From: a virus
Direction: 5' to 3' (one strand)
IMG/VR virus record: IMGVR_UViG_3300027816_000161
Span: 1-45,768 of that record
DNA: 45,768 nucleotides
Below the pieces are notes generated by a model that was given only the letters and a program-made list of their open reading frames with translations, made no database searches and had not been told where the DNA came from. The position numbers and the translations under genes were made by a program. Positions 33,186 through 39,753 of the stretch are shown piece after piece; the stretch's first letter is position 1; every line of letters starts with the position of its first letter.

Positions 33186-33467
33186 TCATCGGTATGGGTT
33201 GCTGGGTTTACGGGCAATGCCCTCGATCATCTGACGGTGAGCCTCGTATCCATCGTCCCAGGCATCAGCCTTCGCGCTCTGCATCTCCTCGCGCTCGCGG
33301 CGGATGTGGGCATCCTGCGCCGCAGCACCATCGCAGCATCCCTGCTGGATGGCGAGATCGGCGCGCAGCCGCTCGACCTTTGCGCGCAGCCGCTCGACCT
33401 CCGCTGGCAGATAGGACTGCATCAGATTGGTGAACTGCTCCTCGGTGAGTTCATTCCTTATTGCCAT
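33186..33467 (-). CDS. Coiled-coil protein, 93 aa
   Basis: The ATG at 33467 shares a base with the upstream stop and follows GGAGGG. Residues 20-60 are a coiled coil with tandem AEVERLRAKVERLRADL. A Cys pair and DAWDDGYEAHRQMIEGIARK lead to an NPYR end, a common tail among phage early proteins. A related coiled coil is encoded at 35231. No specific function is known. Confidence 0.65.
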   Translation of the reverse strand: MAIRNELTEEQFTNLMQSYLPAEVERLRAKVERLRADLAIQQGCCDGAAAQDAHIRREREEMQSAKADAWDDGYEAHRQMIEGIARKPSNPYR

Positions 33468-33643
33468 CACACACCCTCCCTCTCCATGACCTGTCTCTCC
33501 AAATCTGCAATCGTGCGGTTCAGGTGCCACCAGATCCAGCTATCTGCTTGCGCTGTCCTAAGCGCATCCTGGCGGCAAGCAATGCGAGCGCGCAGCGTGC
33601 CTGCGGTCTCGATGATGTGGTCTCTGTAGCCTGTCTTCTTCAT
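33467..33643 (-). CDS. Small Trp-rich helical protein, 58 aa
   Basis: This frame starts at the ATG 33643 behind GGAGGGAGC. It reads MKKTGYRDHIIETAGTLRAR and includes DSWIWWHLNRTIADLERQ. It is soluble and helical, with three Trp residues in a row region. The stop overlaps the next gene by one base. Its role is unknown. Confidence 0.6.
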   Translation of the reverse strand: MKKTGYRDHIIETAGTLRARIACRQDALRTAQADSWIWWHLNRTIADLERQVMEREGV

Positions 33644-33662
33644 CGGCTCCCTCCTTGGTTGG

Positions 33663-34586
33663 TCAGTCTAGGTACGCTCTCAGGATTTCGGCCGCGACCT
33701 GCGGGACAATCGCGTTACCGTAGGCGCGCAGGCGTCCCACTCGGTTGGATACCCCATGAGCCAGCGGCTGAATGCCGGGTTCAACGCGCCGCGATTTTCC
33801 GTCTCTGCACGGGACAGGCTGACCTGACGACCAAGCAGTCCGTTGATCGGCACCCCGGCTTTGTCCAGATCCGTTGACCCGTCCTTGTGGTCGCGCGTCG
33901 TTGGAGTCGCCCAGCCCGAGAGCAATGCCGCCCCCGGCAGCCCCGCTGCATCCTCGTTGGCCGATGGAGTCAGACAACCCGAGAGCAATGCCGCCCCCGC
34001 CAAATGCGCTTCGTCCCGCAGCTTGTACCGCGCGTGAGTCAACGGTCGGATCTGCATCACGCCACCCTCTGCGTCGCTCGCTGACGGACTGCGCCACCCA
34101 CCATAGCCGCTGCCGTATGTGCGGTGCGCCGACGCTCGCAGCGCAGAAATCCGCCGACCAGACGGTGTAGTTCGCAGCTTCCAGGTCAGCGCATACTCCA
34201 TCGAGCCAGCGCAACCCATCCTTGCTCGCAACCTGTTCTCCAGCCACGACAGGGGGCCTCCGCTCGCGGACGAGGGCGGCAAGGACGGGCCATAGGTGTC
34301 GCTCATCTGCTTCCCCCTTGCGCTGTCCTGCCGACGAGAAGGGCTGGCAGGGGCAGGAGCCTGTCCAAAGAGGTCGGTCGTCGGGCCATCCTGCGAGGCG
34401 CGCGGCGAGGCTCCAGCCTCCGATGCCGGCGAAGAAGTGGCATTGTGTGTATCCGATGAGGTCGTCCGGCTTGACATCCACGATGCTCCTTTCGTCAACG
34501 TCGCCTGGAGCTATGTGTCCAGCAGCGATCAGGTTCCGCAGCCATTGTGCTGCATAGGGATCAATCTCGTTGTAGTAGGCTGGCAT
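33663..34586 (-). CDS. DNA cytosine-C5 methyltransferase
   Basis: The start ATG 34586 follows GGAGGAGG. The 307-aa product carries C5-MTase motifs: [12 protein letters not shown] (motif I, residues 50-61), GSCPCQPFS with catalytic Cys80 (motif IV), GEQV at 116-119 (motif VI, with Gln where ENV is usual), RQRLWWVA (motif VIII, 158-165) and YGNAIVPQ (motif X, about 289-296). It methylates cytosine in dsDNA, likely to avoid host restriction. The gene contains a second, 265-codon frame nested inside it. Confidence 0.85.
   Translation of the reverse strand: MPAYYNEIDPYAAQWLRNLIAAGHIAPGDVDERSIVDVKPDDLIGYTQCHFFAGIGGWSLAARLAGWPDDRPLWTGSCPCQPFSSAGQRKGEADERHLWPVLAALVRERRPPVVAGEQVASKDGLRWLDGVCADLEAANYTVWSADFCAASVGAPHIRQRLWWVAQSVSERRRGWRDADPTVDSRAVQAAGRSAFGGGGIALGLSDSIGQRGCSGAAGGGIALGLGDSNDARPQGRVNGSGQSRGADQRTAWSSGQPVPCRDGKSRRVEPGIQPLAHGVSNRVGRLRAYGNAIVPQVAAEILRAYLD
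33680..34477 (-). CDS. Nested overlapping protein inside the cytosine methyltransferase gene
   Basis: A second leftward frame of 265 codons lies wholly inside the methyltransferase gene, offset by one base. Its ATG at 34477 has an AAAGGAG site (34492-34486) 8 bases upstream. It contains segments I know from separately annotated phage proteins: [20 protein letters not shown] with [10 protein letters not shown] (residues about 75-110), [12 protein letters not shown], and [20 protein letters not shown] near the C-terminus. The conserved-looking C-terminal segment is coded by the same bases as the MTase region before motif X. No enzymatic motif is visible, and the function is unknown. Dual coding is likely but unproved. 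Confidence 0.55.
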   Translation of the reverse strand: MSSRTTSSDTHNATSSPASEAGASPRASQDGPTTDLFGQAPAPASPSRRQDSARGKQMSDTYGPSLPPSSASGGPLSWLENRLRARMGCAGSMEYALTWKLRTTPSGRRISALRASAHRTYGSGYGGWRSPSASDAEGGVMQIRPLTHARYKLRDEAHLAGAALLSGCLTPSANEDAAGLPGAALLSGWATPTTRDHKDGSTDLDKAGVPINGLLGRQVSLSRAETENRGALNPAFSRWLMGYPTEWDACAPTVTRLSRRSRPKS

Positions 34587-35069
34587 CTCCTCCTCCTGTC
34601 TGCTTCTGGGGTGGTGTGCGGGCAGACTCCGACCATCCGAGGAAAGTCGGAGTTCCTGCTTCTGGGTCCCATCTGGAGCCACGGAGCAGATTGCATCAGT
34701 CACCTTTGAGCCTGTGCTAGGCAATGGGCGGGGCGGCGATCCGATGTGATGGCAACTACCCCACCACACCCCCTTACGACTGTCTCCATATCGCGGTGGC
34801 AGAACCTGGCGATGCAACTCGCTCGGCCTGCGCGCCTCTGTTTCAAGGCATCATTCTGGCTTCGCTTGAACGCCTGTCCTGCTGTCTTCCCGGAATGGGG
34901 CAGAGGCGTAGCTGACTGACAGCCATCGGCCTTGCACGGTTGGGGAACAAGTGCCATGAATTGGCACATGACCCGCCCGTACTTGGCTGGGTCCGCGACG
35001 GAGGGGTTTGCGAGACCCGCTGCGTCAGGGAGCCGGGGAGGAGCAAACCTCCTCGGCCCCCAATTCAGA
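34587..35069 (-). other. Gene-poor gap between methyltransferase and zinc-knuckle gene
   Basis: This 483-base stretch has no convincing gene. Leftward frames exist (for example 34700-35182) but show no ribosome site, odd amino acid content and overlap with real neighbours. The gap holds a perfect GTGCCA-5-TGGCAC dyad at 34951-34967 and a hairpin at 35032-35057. A leftward promoter for the methyltransferase is probably here, but I cannot define it. Confidence 0.5.
35032..35057 (-). terminator. GC-rich stem-loop downstream of zinc-knuckle gene
   Basis: Bases 35032-35041 pair with 35048-35057 (ten pairs with one G-T) around a six-base loop. It begins 12 bases after the leftward stop at 35070. 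There is no U-tract, so termination strength is uncertain. Confidence 0.45.
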
Positions 35070-35234
35070 TCACTCCTCCTCGTCATTGTCAAGAGGCTCG
35101 CAGCCCGATCCTTCGCAGGCCTCGCATTCCTCGACATGCTCGGACCAATGCTCGCCCAGGCCGGAGATCGAGGGGGACGCAACCATCGTGCGGATCTCGC
35201 CCATTCCGTCGCAGGCTTTGCATCGCGGGGTCAT
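35070..35234 (-). CDS. Zinc-knuckle (DnaJ-type CxxCxG) mini-protein
   Basis: This 54-aa frame starts at the ATG 35234, which overlaps the upstream stop by ATGA. It has CKACDGMGE at residues 5-13 and CEACEGSGC at 37-45, the paired CxxCxG of DnaJ-type zinc domains. A DNDEEE tail follows. It may bind zinc and another protein. Upstream comes a coiled-coil gene and downstream a hairpin. Confidence 0.7.
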   Translation of the reverse strand: MTPRCKACDGMGEIRTMVASPSISGLGEHWSEHVEECEACEGSGCEPLDNDEEE

Positions 35235-35524
35235 GGCTTGTCTCCCATTGCTCGATAGGCGATCTCAAAGCCGGACTTCATCAGGGCTAGCTCTGAGCGC
35301 AGACGTTCTACCTCGACCCACGCCTTGTCACGCTGGCGGGTCAGCCGCTCGTTGTCCGGGCGCAGCCGCTCAACCTCGGCGCGCAAATCATCAATTGCGG
35401 TGCTGTGAGCCGCGAAACGGGCTGCTGCTTCAACCATAGTGTCAGAAGCGGCGCTTTCGAGTTGACCTTTGCCCTCCAACTTGAAGGCAAAATACGTCAA
35501 CCTCTTCAAAAGATCGTCGCTCAT
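35231..35524 (-). CDS. Coiled-coil protein, 97 aa
   Basis: The ATG at 35524 overlaps the DnaA-like gene stop by ATGA. Residues about 35-85 form a coiled coil with AEVERLRPDNERLTRQRDKA and VEVERLRSELAL. This resembles the coiled coil in the 93-aa protein at 33186. Function is unknown; it may scaffold early proteins. Confidence 0.65.
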   Translation of the reverse strand: MSDDLLKRLTYFAFKLEGKGQLESAASDTMVEAAARFAAHSTAIDDLRAEVERLRPDNERLTRQRDKAWVEVERLRSELALMKSGFEIAYRAMGDKP

Positions 35525-35826
35525 CGCGGCAGTCCTTTCCCCACCAGCACATCGACCAGGTGCGCGTGGACCTCCTTCTGGCGTTCGTCTGCAAGCACCT
35601 TGTTCTTGGCGTACAGGGTGATGCAATGCCCGCTCTTGCGGTTGTGCCGACGACCGATCTCGATGGTGGTCCATTCCGGCACCATCGCATAGCAGAGCGC
35701 CATGCTCATGTGGCGCGCCCGGCTGATGGCCTGCGAGGTGCGGGGACCCATGAGGACATTGCGCGGGACGTTGTAATGGCGGCACACCGTGTCCACGATG
35801 GCCGCGAACTTCTCCTCCGGGCTCAT
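35521..35826 (-). CDS. Stand-alone DnaA domain IV-like protein
   Basis: The 101-aa product matches the DNA-binding domain IV of DnaA: HYNVPRNVLMGPRTSQAISR, then ARHMSMALCYAMVPE, and EIGRRHNRKSGHCITLYAKN. In DnaA this domain binds DnaA boxes. There is no ATPase part. It may direct replication start at a phage origin or act on host DnaA boxes; both are inference. It overlaps the upstream and downstream genes by ATGA. Confidence 0.75.
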   Translation of the reverse strand: MSPEEKFAAIVDTVCRHYNVPRNVLMGPRTSQAISRARHMSMALCYAMVPEWTTIEIGRRHNRKSGHCITLYAKNKVLADERQKEVHAHLVDVLVGKGLPR

Positions 35827-36008
35827 CGCTGGCCCTCCGGGATGGAGAGCAGGGCCCCTGTGAGGGCATCGCGCAGAGCGGCGGCCTCGGAGTGGTTCAT
35901 GGTCATGGTGACCCCATGCCCCTGGTCCAGCTTTACGAGGATGTGGCGACCAGACGGAGCGATCTCCGCGTGGACGGCAAACTTATGGACGTATGACGAG
36001 ATGAGCAT
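35823..36008 (-). CDS. Hypothetical protein, 61 aa
   Basis: The ATG at 36008 follows AAGGAGGGACC. The product is a compact alpha/beta protein (YVHKFAVHAEIAPSGRHILV, then HSEAAALRDALTGALLS). The stop overlaps the DnaA-like gene by ATGA. The pattern resembles small phage early proteins but I cannot name a family. Confidence 0.65.
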   Translation of the reverse strand: MLISSYVHKFAVHAEIAPSGRHILVKLDQGHGVTMTMNHSEAAALRDALTGALLSIPEGQR

Positions 36009-36018
36009 TGGTCCCTCC

Positions 36019-36543
36019 TTACGAGATGTTGAGATGCCGCTTTGCGGCGTTGATGATGTCTCGGCGGATTGCAGCATCGCTTCGTGCGGTCTTGATCTTG
36101 AAGTCGTGCCATCCGACCCGAGTGATGGGATCGACATCGCTTACCTTCTTGACGCCGATCACATTCCTGCGATTGGGATGAAGGCACAGGTAATCGACAG
36201 CCTCTTCTGGAAGGGCATCGCGCATCACCTGCCTGCCGTTGCGACGGAACTCGCAAGCCACAACCCCGACAATGCTATTCGACAGGCGCACCCGCCACTT
36301 GCTTTCAACGGTGCGAGCCACAAGGAACTCTCGCAGGGGGTCTTCTCCGTTATTCTTGAGAACCCACCAGGAGTATTCCTTCCACGCCTCGCAGACCGCT
36401 TTCGGGCTGGGGATGTCGGACTCCTCGCAGTCATCATGGTTGCCGTCCACGTCGCAGACGCTGTACCCGTCTTCGTATGCCCAGTAGTGCTGAACCGACC
36501 AATTCCCATCGAAGACCGGAATTGTGCAGATGATGTCGTCCAT
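36019..36543 (-). CDS. Hypothetical protein, 174 aa, first gene of a leftward unit
   Basis: The ATG at 36543 has GGAGGG 5 bases upstream; a further Met four codons earlier lacks good spacing. The product has an acidic, Cys- and aromatic-rich first part (DGYSVCDVDGNHDDCEESDI) and a basic helical C-terminus (ARSDAAIRRDIINAAKRHLN). It leads the leftward unit behind the operator-like site at 36621-36665. Function is unknown; early host take-over is possible. Confidence 0.6.
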   Translation of the reverse strand: MDDIICTIPVFDGNWSVQHYWAYEDGYSVCDVDGNHDDCEESDIPSPKAVCEAWKEYSWWVLKNNGEDPLREFLVARTVESKWRVRLSNSIVGVVACEFRRNGRQVMRDALPEEAVDYLCLHPNRRNVIGVKKVSDVDPITRVGWHDFKIKTARSDAAIRRDIINAAKRHLNIS

Positions 36544-36620
36544 CTTTCCCTCCAAAGCCCCGGTTGCGGCAGTCCTTCACACGGTGGGGCGTGTTCGCGT
36601 GAGCGCGTAAGATATCGTTG

Positions 36621-36665
36621 ATTGCGTGTACCAGCTACGCAGAGTTTGCATGGCTGTGCTGCAAA
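36621..36665 (-). promoter_or_regulatory. Double-dyad operator-like site, copy B
   Basis: ATTGCGT at 36621-36627 and ACGCA at 36637-36641 form one dyad. TTTGCA at 36645-36650 and TGCAAA at 36660-36665 form a second with a 9-base spacer. The site lies 78 bases upstream of the leftward start at 36543. It matches 33 of 45 positions of the site at 37927-37971, with the same spacing. Confidence 0.6.
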
Positions 36666-36814
36666 AGAAGCATCCCCTCACGGCAGTCCTTCATGTGTCC
36701 CCATATGCCCGCGTGGCGCGCGATATTGCCCGCACGGCCATGGTATAGGCTGGCGAGCGCATGTGGCGGCACGGGGGCCATGTGATAGGCTTGCGGGAGC
36801 ATGGGCGCGGGAAG

Positions 36815-36840
36815 AGGGGCCTAGCTTTCGCCAGGCCCCT
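36815..36840 (-). terminator. Stem-loop ending the 37877-36846 leftward unit
   Basis: An AGGGGCCT stem at 36815-36822 pairs exactly with 36833-36840 around a 10-base loop. It follows the leftward stop at 36846 by 5 bases and is followed by CTTCCC rather than a long U-tract. It is probably a moderate terminator. Confidence 0.55.
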
Positions 36841-36845
36841 GCTTG

Positions 36846-37010
36846 TCAGTTAGCCGGTGCTATCAATGCCGCTTTTGACCATGCGTCAATCTTCTTCATT
36901 TCGGCGTCGTATTGCGCTTGATCCAGCTTGTCGGCCATAAAGCGTCTATCCAGCGCATCAACCATGCGCTCGACGCGCCGCTCGATTTCATCTTCCGACA
37001 TTCGTCGCAT
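36846..37010 (-). CDS. Small helical protein (SHOCT-like end), 54 aa
   Basis: The ATG at 37010 follows GGAGGGGA. The product reads MRRMSEDEIERRVERMVDAL, then RRFMADKLDQAQYDAEMKKI and DAWSK. The last part resembles the short oligomerisation motif (SHOCT) seen in many small proteins, which has the pattern L-x-x-Y-x-x-E-x-x-K-I. It is the last gene of the unit before the stem-loop. Confidence 0.65.
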   Translation of the reverse strand: MRRMSEDEIERRVERMVDALDRRFMADKLDQAQYDAEMKKIDAWSKAALIAPAN

Positions 37011-37021
37011 CTTCCCCTCCG

Positions 37022-37093
37022 TTAGCGATAAAGCCCGGCGACAAACAGCGCCAGTAGCAGTAGATAGCCGATGAAACGCGCGATCGCGATCAT
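37022..37093 (-). CDS. Putative 23-aa membrane peptide
   Basis: The ATG at 37093 overlaps the upstream stop by ATGA. The peptide is a hydrophobic helix (RFIGYLLLLALFVAGLYR). It may be a small membrane effector or a spacer ORF. The coupled overlap argues for translation. Confidence 0.5.
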   Translation of the reverse strand: MIAIARFIGYLLLLALFVAGLYR

Positions 37094-37170
37094 GCGAACA
37101 CCTGCACGAAGACGTAGCCGGATTTCGTCCCGCCGCCGTGCCAAACCAGGTCAGGCCTACGCCACTGCAT
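37090..37170 (-). CDS. Possible 26-aa aromatic peptide
   Basis: The frame starts at the ATG 37170 and reads MQWRRPDLVWHGGGTKSGYV, ending at a TGA that overlaps the next ATG. It overlaps the 88-aa gene 3' end by 14 nt. I see no clear ribosome site. Support is only the chained ATGA junction. Confidence 0.4.
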   Translation of the reverse strand: MQWRRPDLVWHGGGTKSGYVFVQVFA

Positions 37171-37423
37171 CGATAACGATTGCGGAGATTTCTGCATCAA
37201 GGGCGAGGGCGTATTCCAAGCCCGGATTGATACAAGCGCCATCGGCTTGCGCCTTACGAAGGCGCCGGATTGCCCGTTCGGTTGCATTGAAGCGACCGCA
37301 AACAGGGTAGAGGTGGCTTTCGTCCTGTTCGCGGAAGAGGGCGTTGATGCGGCGGATGTTCGCCAAGCCATCAAGGTCTTCCGCCATTGCGGCAATCTGA
37401 TATGGGGTAAGGTTCGTGGCCAT
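37157..37423 (-). CDS. Hypothetical helical protein, 88 aa
   Basis: The ATG at 37423 follows GGGGGGAGTGAACC. The product is helical (MATNLTPYQIAAMAEDLDGL, then RFNATERAIRRLRKAQADGA). It contains one Cys pair. It follows the 149-aa gene by four bases in the same unit. No family was recognised. Confidence 0.65.
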   Translation of the reverse strand: MATNLTPYQIAAMAEDLDGLANIRRINALFREQDESHLYPVCGRFNATERAIRRLRKAQADGACINPGLEYALALDAEISAIVIDAVA

Positions 37424-37427
37424 TGGT

Positions 37428-37877
37428 TCACTCCCCCCTGGCCTTGGCGATAGCCGCCCGCGCGGCTTCATAAGCCGATGGCGCGATAGCTTGCGTCGAG
37501 TATCCGTCCCCGATAATATCCTCCAAGGCCGACAGCAAGTCTGGCGCGGCTTCGCGGATAGCGGCGGCTATCTGTCCGGGCGTCCGGGTTTCGTCGCCAA
37601 CGCGCACAAGGTTAGGCGCGATTGCTTCGAAGAGTGGGCGGAGGCTACCGCGCGGATAGTAGGGGACGCATGACCAATCGTTCCCGGCGTCCGCAGAAAT
37701 GATGGAAGCGCCGATAGGCTGGCCCTCTTCGTTTAACAAAGCCTCTACTACAAACCCCGTCCCCGCAGAGATGATAGGCGCGGCGCGCCAGTCGTTCTTC
37801 TTCCGCCTATCGGCGCAAGGGTTCTTTATGTCAATCGCCAGCCTGTACGTTCCAGGCCGCAAGCTATCCAATACCAT
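37428..37877 (-). CDS. Hypothetical protein, 149 aa, first gene of leftward unit
   Basis: The ATG at 37877 has GGAGGG upstream. The product has a beta-rich first half (RLAIDIKNPCADRRKKNDWR, then GTGFVVEALLNEEGQPIGAS) and a helical C-terminus (SAYEAARAAIAKARGE). It is the first gene behind the operator-like site at 37927-37971. It may be an early regulator or host-take-over protein; no motif confirms this. Confidence 0.6.
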   Translation of the reverse strand: MVLDSLRPGTYRLAIDIKNPCADRRKKNDWRAAPIISAGTGFVVEALLNEEGQPIGASIISADAGNDWSCVPYYPRGSLRPLFEAIAPNLVRVGDETRTPGQIAAAIREAAPDLLSALEDIIGDGYSTQAIAPSAYEAARAAIAKARGE

Positions 37878-37926
37878 TGCTACCCTCCAGGCCGCACCAT
37901 GCGGCACGGGGCATAGAATAACGTGA

Positions 37927-37971
37927 ATTGCGTTTGCCAGTTACGCAATGTTTGCATATGTGCTATGCAAT
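37927..37971 (-). promoter_or_regulatory. Double-dyad operator-like site, copy A
   Basis: ATTGCGT at 37927-37933 and ACGCAAT at 37943-37949 form a perfect dyad with a 9-base spacer. TTGCATA at 37952-37958 and TATGCAA at 37964-37970 form a second perfect dyad. The site starts 50 bases upstream of the leftward ATG at 37877. The arrangement equals that at 36621-36665. A dimeric DNA-binding regulator is suggested. Confidence 0.65.
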
Positions 37972-38263
37972 AAATGCGTTTGTGCTTGTGTGTGTCATGG
38001 TGTAGGCGAGCGGAAGGGCCGGAGCGGCGATATGGTAGCCTGATACCGTGCCGCTTGCGGGGTCTAGGGCGTGTAAGGGCGTGGCGGGATGCGCTGCGAA
38101 AGAAGAGGCCCCCGAAAGCGGCTCTATCATCCTCTAAGGGGGGAGATAGCACGGGGGGAGACAAGGCGGATCAGGTTCCTCTCGGCCAGGTTCTAGCCTG
38201 CAAGCCATGCGGCAATCGAATAGGGGGATGCAGGAAAAGCATGTCAGGCATCGCCATTTCCCA

Positions 38264-38292
38264 TTGCCATACCCAACCACACCCTATATACA
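38264..38292 (+). promoter_or_regulatory. Sigma-70-like promoter for small rightward genes
   Basis: TTGCCA at 38264-38269 and TATACA at 38287-38292 have a 17-base spacer. The start codon with GGAGGG follows at 38321. This is the best-matching promoter found in the window. Confidence 0.6.
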
Positions 38293-38320
38293 CGCACATA
38301 CAACTAACTGGAGGGACACA

Positions 38321-38440
38321 ATGAACAAGCTCGATGACATCTTCTTCTACGGCATCATGGCGACGTTGTTCGCCGCGACGCTGGCCGTCGGCATCATGGC
38401 GGCGCTGAGCGAGGCGGCGCTTCGAGCGGGGGGGGTGTGA
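38321..38440 (+). CDS. Small membrane protein, 39 aa
   Basis: The ATG is preceded by GGAGGGACACA. The product has one TM helix (FYGIMATLFAATLAVGIMAA) between short polar ends. The stop shares its last base with the next ATG. It is expressed directly from the promoter at 38264 and may act early on the host membrane. Confidence 0.65.
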   Translation: MNKLDDIFFYGIMATLFAATLAVGIMAALSEAALRAGGV

Positions 38441-38526
38441 TGACCCGCCGCATCCTAGACGCCCTCACGGCGACCATCGGCTTCATCGGCATGGCGGCGC
38501 TGGCTGTGCTGGCGATGTACATTTAA
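38440..38526 (+). CDS. Small membrane peptide, 28 aa
   Basis: This frame starts inside the TGA of the previous gene and reads MTRRILDALTATIGFIGMAA, then LAVLAMYI. It is one hydrophobic helix with a basic N-terminus. A strong AAGGAGG site for the next gene follows its stop. It is likely translated by coupling. Confidence 0.55.
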   Translation: MTRRILDALTATIGFIGMAALAVLAMYI

Positions 38527-38536
38527 GGAGGTTCAA

Positions 38537-38758
38537 GTGTACGCTGATTTCTGCAAAGACTGGCCCGGCCACTTGGCCCTGGCCTTCACTAGGGCTGCTC
38601 AACGCCGCTACGCCGCCCGGCCTACGGGGCCGCATCCTGACCCCGTGGCATACGCCGCTGCCGACGCCGATATGAGGCGCATCAGCGCAAAGCGCCCCAT
38701 GACATGGGAGCGGCTCATGGCTAGCATTGGCGCTCGGCGCTCTCCTTACCCGTACTAA
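38537..38758 (+). CDS. Hypothetical protein, 73 aa
   Basis: The GTG at 38537 lies behind AAGGAGGTTCAA. The product is soluble, with HLALAFTRAAQRRYAARPTG and a basic C-terminus (GARRSPYPY). It is the last gene of the small rightward group before a hairpin. No family was recognised. Confidence 0.6.
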   Translation: MYADFCKDWPGHLALAFTRAAQRRYAARPTGPHPDPVAYAAADADMRRISAKRPMTWERLMASIGARRSPYPY

Positions 38759-39006
38759 GCAGGGCGGGGGCCGGGGGGAGCTCCGGCCCTTCCGCTCGCG
38801 GCCCTACCAGTGCCAGCGTCCGGGCCAGCGCCAGGCCATTCTGCGGCGAGGCTAGGCCCCCGGCCCCCATCGATTGTGCGGCGCGGCAAAACCGGCCCCC
38901 CGGCTTGGGCTTTTCGCGATCTCGCAGGCGGGCGCGAAGGCCATGTCCCCACGCTTGCCACTACACAGACCCTTGCCCCCAACCAGAAAAAAACCTACCG
39001 TTGGGT
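38759..39006. other. Non-coding gap upstream of terminase
   Basis: This 248-base gap is GC-rich and contains the stem-loop at 38768-38789 but no credible gene. A packaging site (pac or cos) often lies near the small terminase gene. I see no clear sequence signature of one here. Confidence 0.4.
38768..38789 (+). terminator. GC-rich stem-loop after small rightward genes
   Basis: GGGCCGG at 38768-38774 pairs with CCGGCCC at 38783-38789 around an 8-base loop. It begins 10 bases after the stop at 38758. A true U-tract is absent. Confidence 0.4.
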
Positions 39007-39753
39007 ATGGCCTATGAGGTTGAGAGCGACCATGAGCTGTCCCAGGACGGCTTTGTGGACTGGGCGGATATCCGTATTCTTTGGGAGGCCGGGGCTTCCC
39101 TTGGGTACATCACCAAGCGCCATCCGGTGCATGAGCGCAACGTGGCGAAGCGCGCCCTTGAGTGGGACCGTGCTGCGCGGGACTCTGCGCTTGCCTTGCG
39201 GGGGCATAACAAGAGCCTACCCGTGGCTAACGAGGATGCTCCTCCCGTAGGACAGGGAGGGAGACCTAGTTCTGTGCCAGGGTGGTTGGATATGCTTGCG
39301 AGGGTTAGTAAGCCTAGGTGGGATGAGGCTACTTTTCCTATGGTGGAAGTGGCGCAGGCTTTGCACAATGTTGCGAGTGGTATGCCGGTTGTCTTGGCAG
39401 CGGAGGCGGCTGGGATCACGGAGCGGGTGTGCCAGAAGTACCGGAACTCGGAGCCGCGTCTCGACACGATGTTCCGGCAGGCTCGCGCCATGTCGGCGGC
39501 ACCTCTGGTCAAGAAGATCATGGAGGATCGCGACTGGCGGGCTGCGGCTTGGCTGCTGGAGCGCGGGATCGCGAAGGCCGAGTTCAAGCAGGAGGCGGTC
39601 GGCAAGGACGACAAGCTGACCATCGAGATCATGGTGAGCCGCGAGGACAAGGCGGCATTGGCGAACGTCATCGACGTTACGGAGAGCGCGAATGCCCCAA
39701 TGGTCGCTGGGATACCAGCCTTCGGAGAAGCAGAGGATCTTCCACGCAGTTAA
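39007..39753 (+). CDS. Putative terminase small subunit
   Basis: The 248-aa product has an N-terminal helix-turn-helix-like part (DWADIRILWEAGASLGYITK), a second helical region (AAEAAGITERVCQKYRNSEP) and an acidic C-terminus. It lies directly upstream of the large terminase, where the DNA-recognition subunit is expected. The ATG at 39007 has a weak ribosome site. The 3' end overlaps the large subunit start by 62 nt. Identity rests mainly on position. Confidence 0.65.
   Translation: MAYEVESDHELSQDGFVDWADIRILWEAGASLGYITKRHPVHERNVAKRALEWDRAARDSALALRGHNKSLPVANEDAPPVGQGGRPSSVPGWLDMLARVSKPRWDEATFPMVEVAQALHNVASGMPVVLAAEAAGITERVCQKYRNSEPRLDTMFRQARAMSAAPLVKKIMEDRDWRAAAWLLERGIAKAEFKQEAVGKDDKLTIEIMVSREDKAALANVIDVTESANAPMVAGIPAFGEAEDLPRS

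Larger units (their letters stand above)
36544..36845. other. Regulatory/possible origin region with repeats, no gene
   Basis: This 302-base interval lacks a plausible gene. It contains the double-dyad site at 36621-36665, flanked by two 13-base direct repeats (36567-36579 and 36681-36693). Two 25-base repeats at 36739-36763 and 36779-36803 lie exactly 40 bases apart and match at 20 positions. A hairpin at 36815-36840 ends the upstream transcript. It could combine terminator, promoter/operator and iteron-like elements. Confidence 0.6.
37878..38320. other. Divergent regulatory region, no gene
   Basis: This 443-base stretch separates the leftward unit starting at 37877 from the rightward genes at 38321. 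It holds the double-dyad site at 37927-37971 and a rightward promoter at 38264-38292. The middle (38000-38200) is GC-rich and shows no credible ORF with a ribosome site. A degenerate CATGGTGTAGGC element at 37996 echoes the repeats near 36739. Confidence 0.6.

Noticed and set aside
34700-35182. Leftward 160-codon frame across the gap
   Set aside because: It overlaps the zinc-knuckle gene and the hairpin, has no ribosome site and an unstructured Arg/Ala/Pro/Cys mix. I left the interval as non-coding.
35560-36621. Rightward 353-codon frame opposite the early genes
   Set aside because: It runs against a chain of leftward genes with perfect ribosome sites and ATGA overlaps, and it has no recognisable motif.
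37927-37971. The double dyads as ordinary -35/-10 promoters
   Set aside because: I tried several spacings on the leftward strand and found no pair near the sigma-70 consensus. They are listed as operator-like sites only.
37974-38324. Rightward frame in the divergent control region
   Set aside because: It lacks a ribosome site and crosses the promoter of the next gene, so it is more likely chance.
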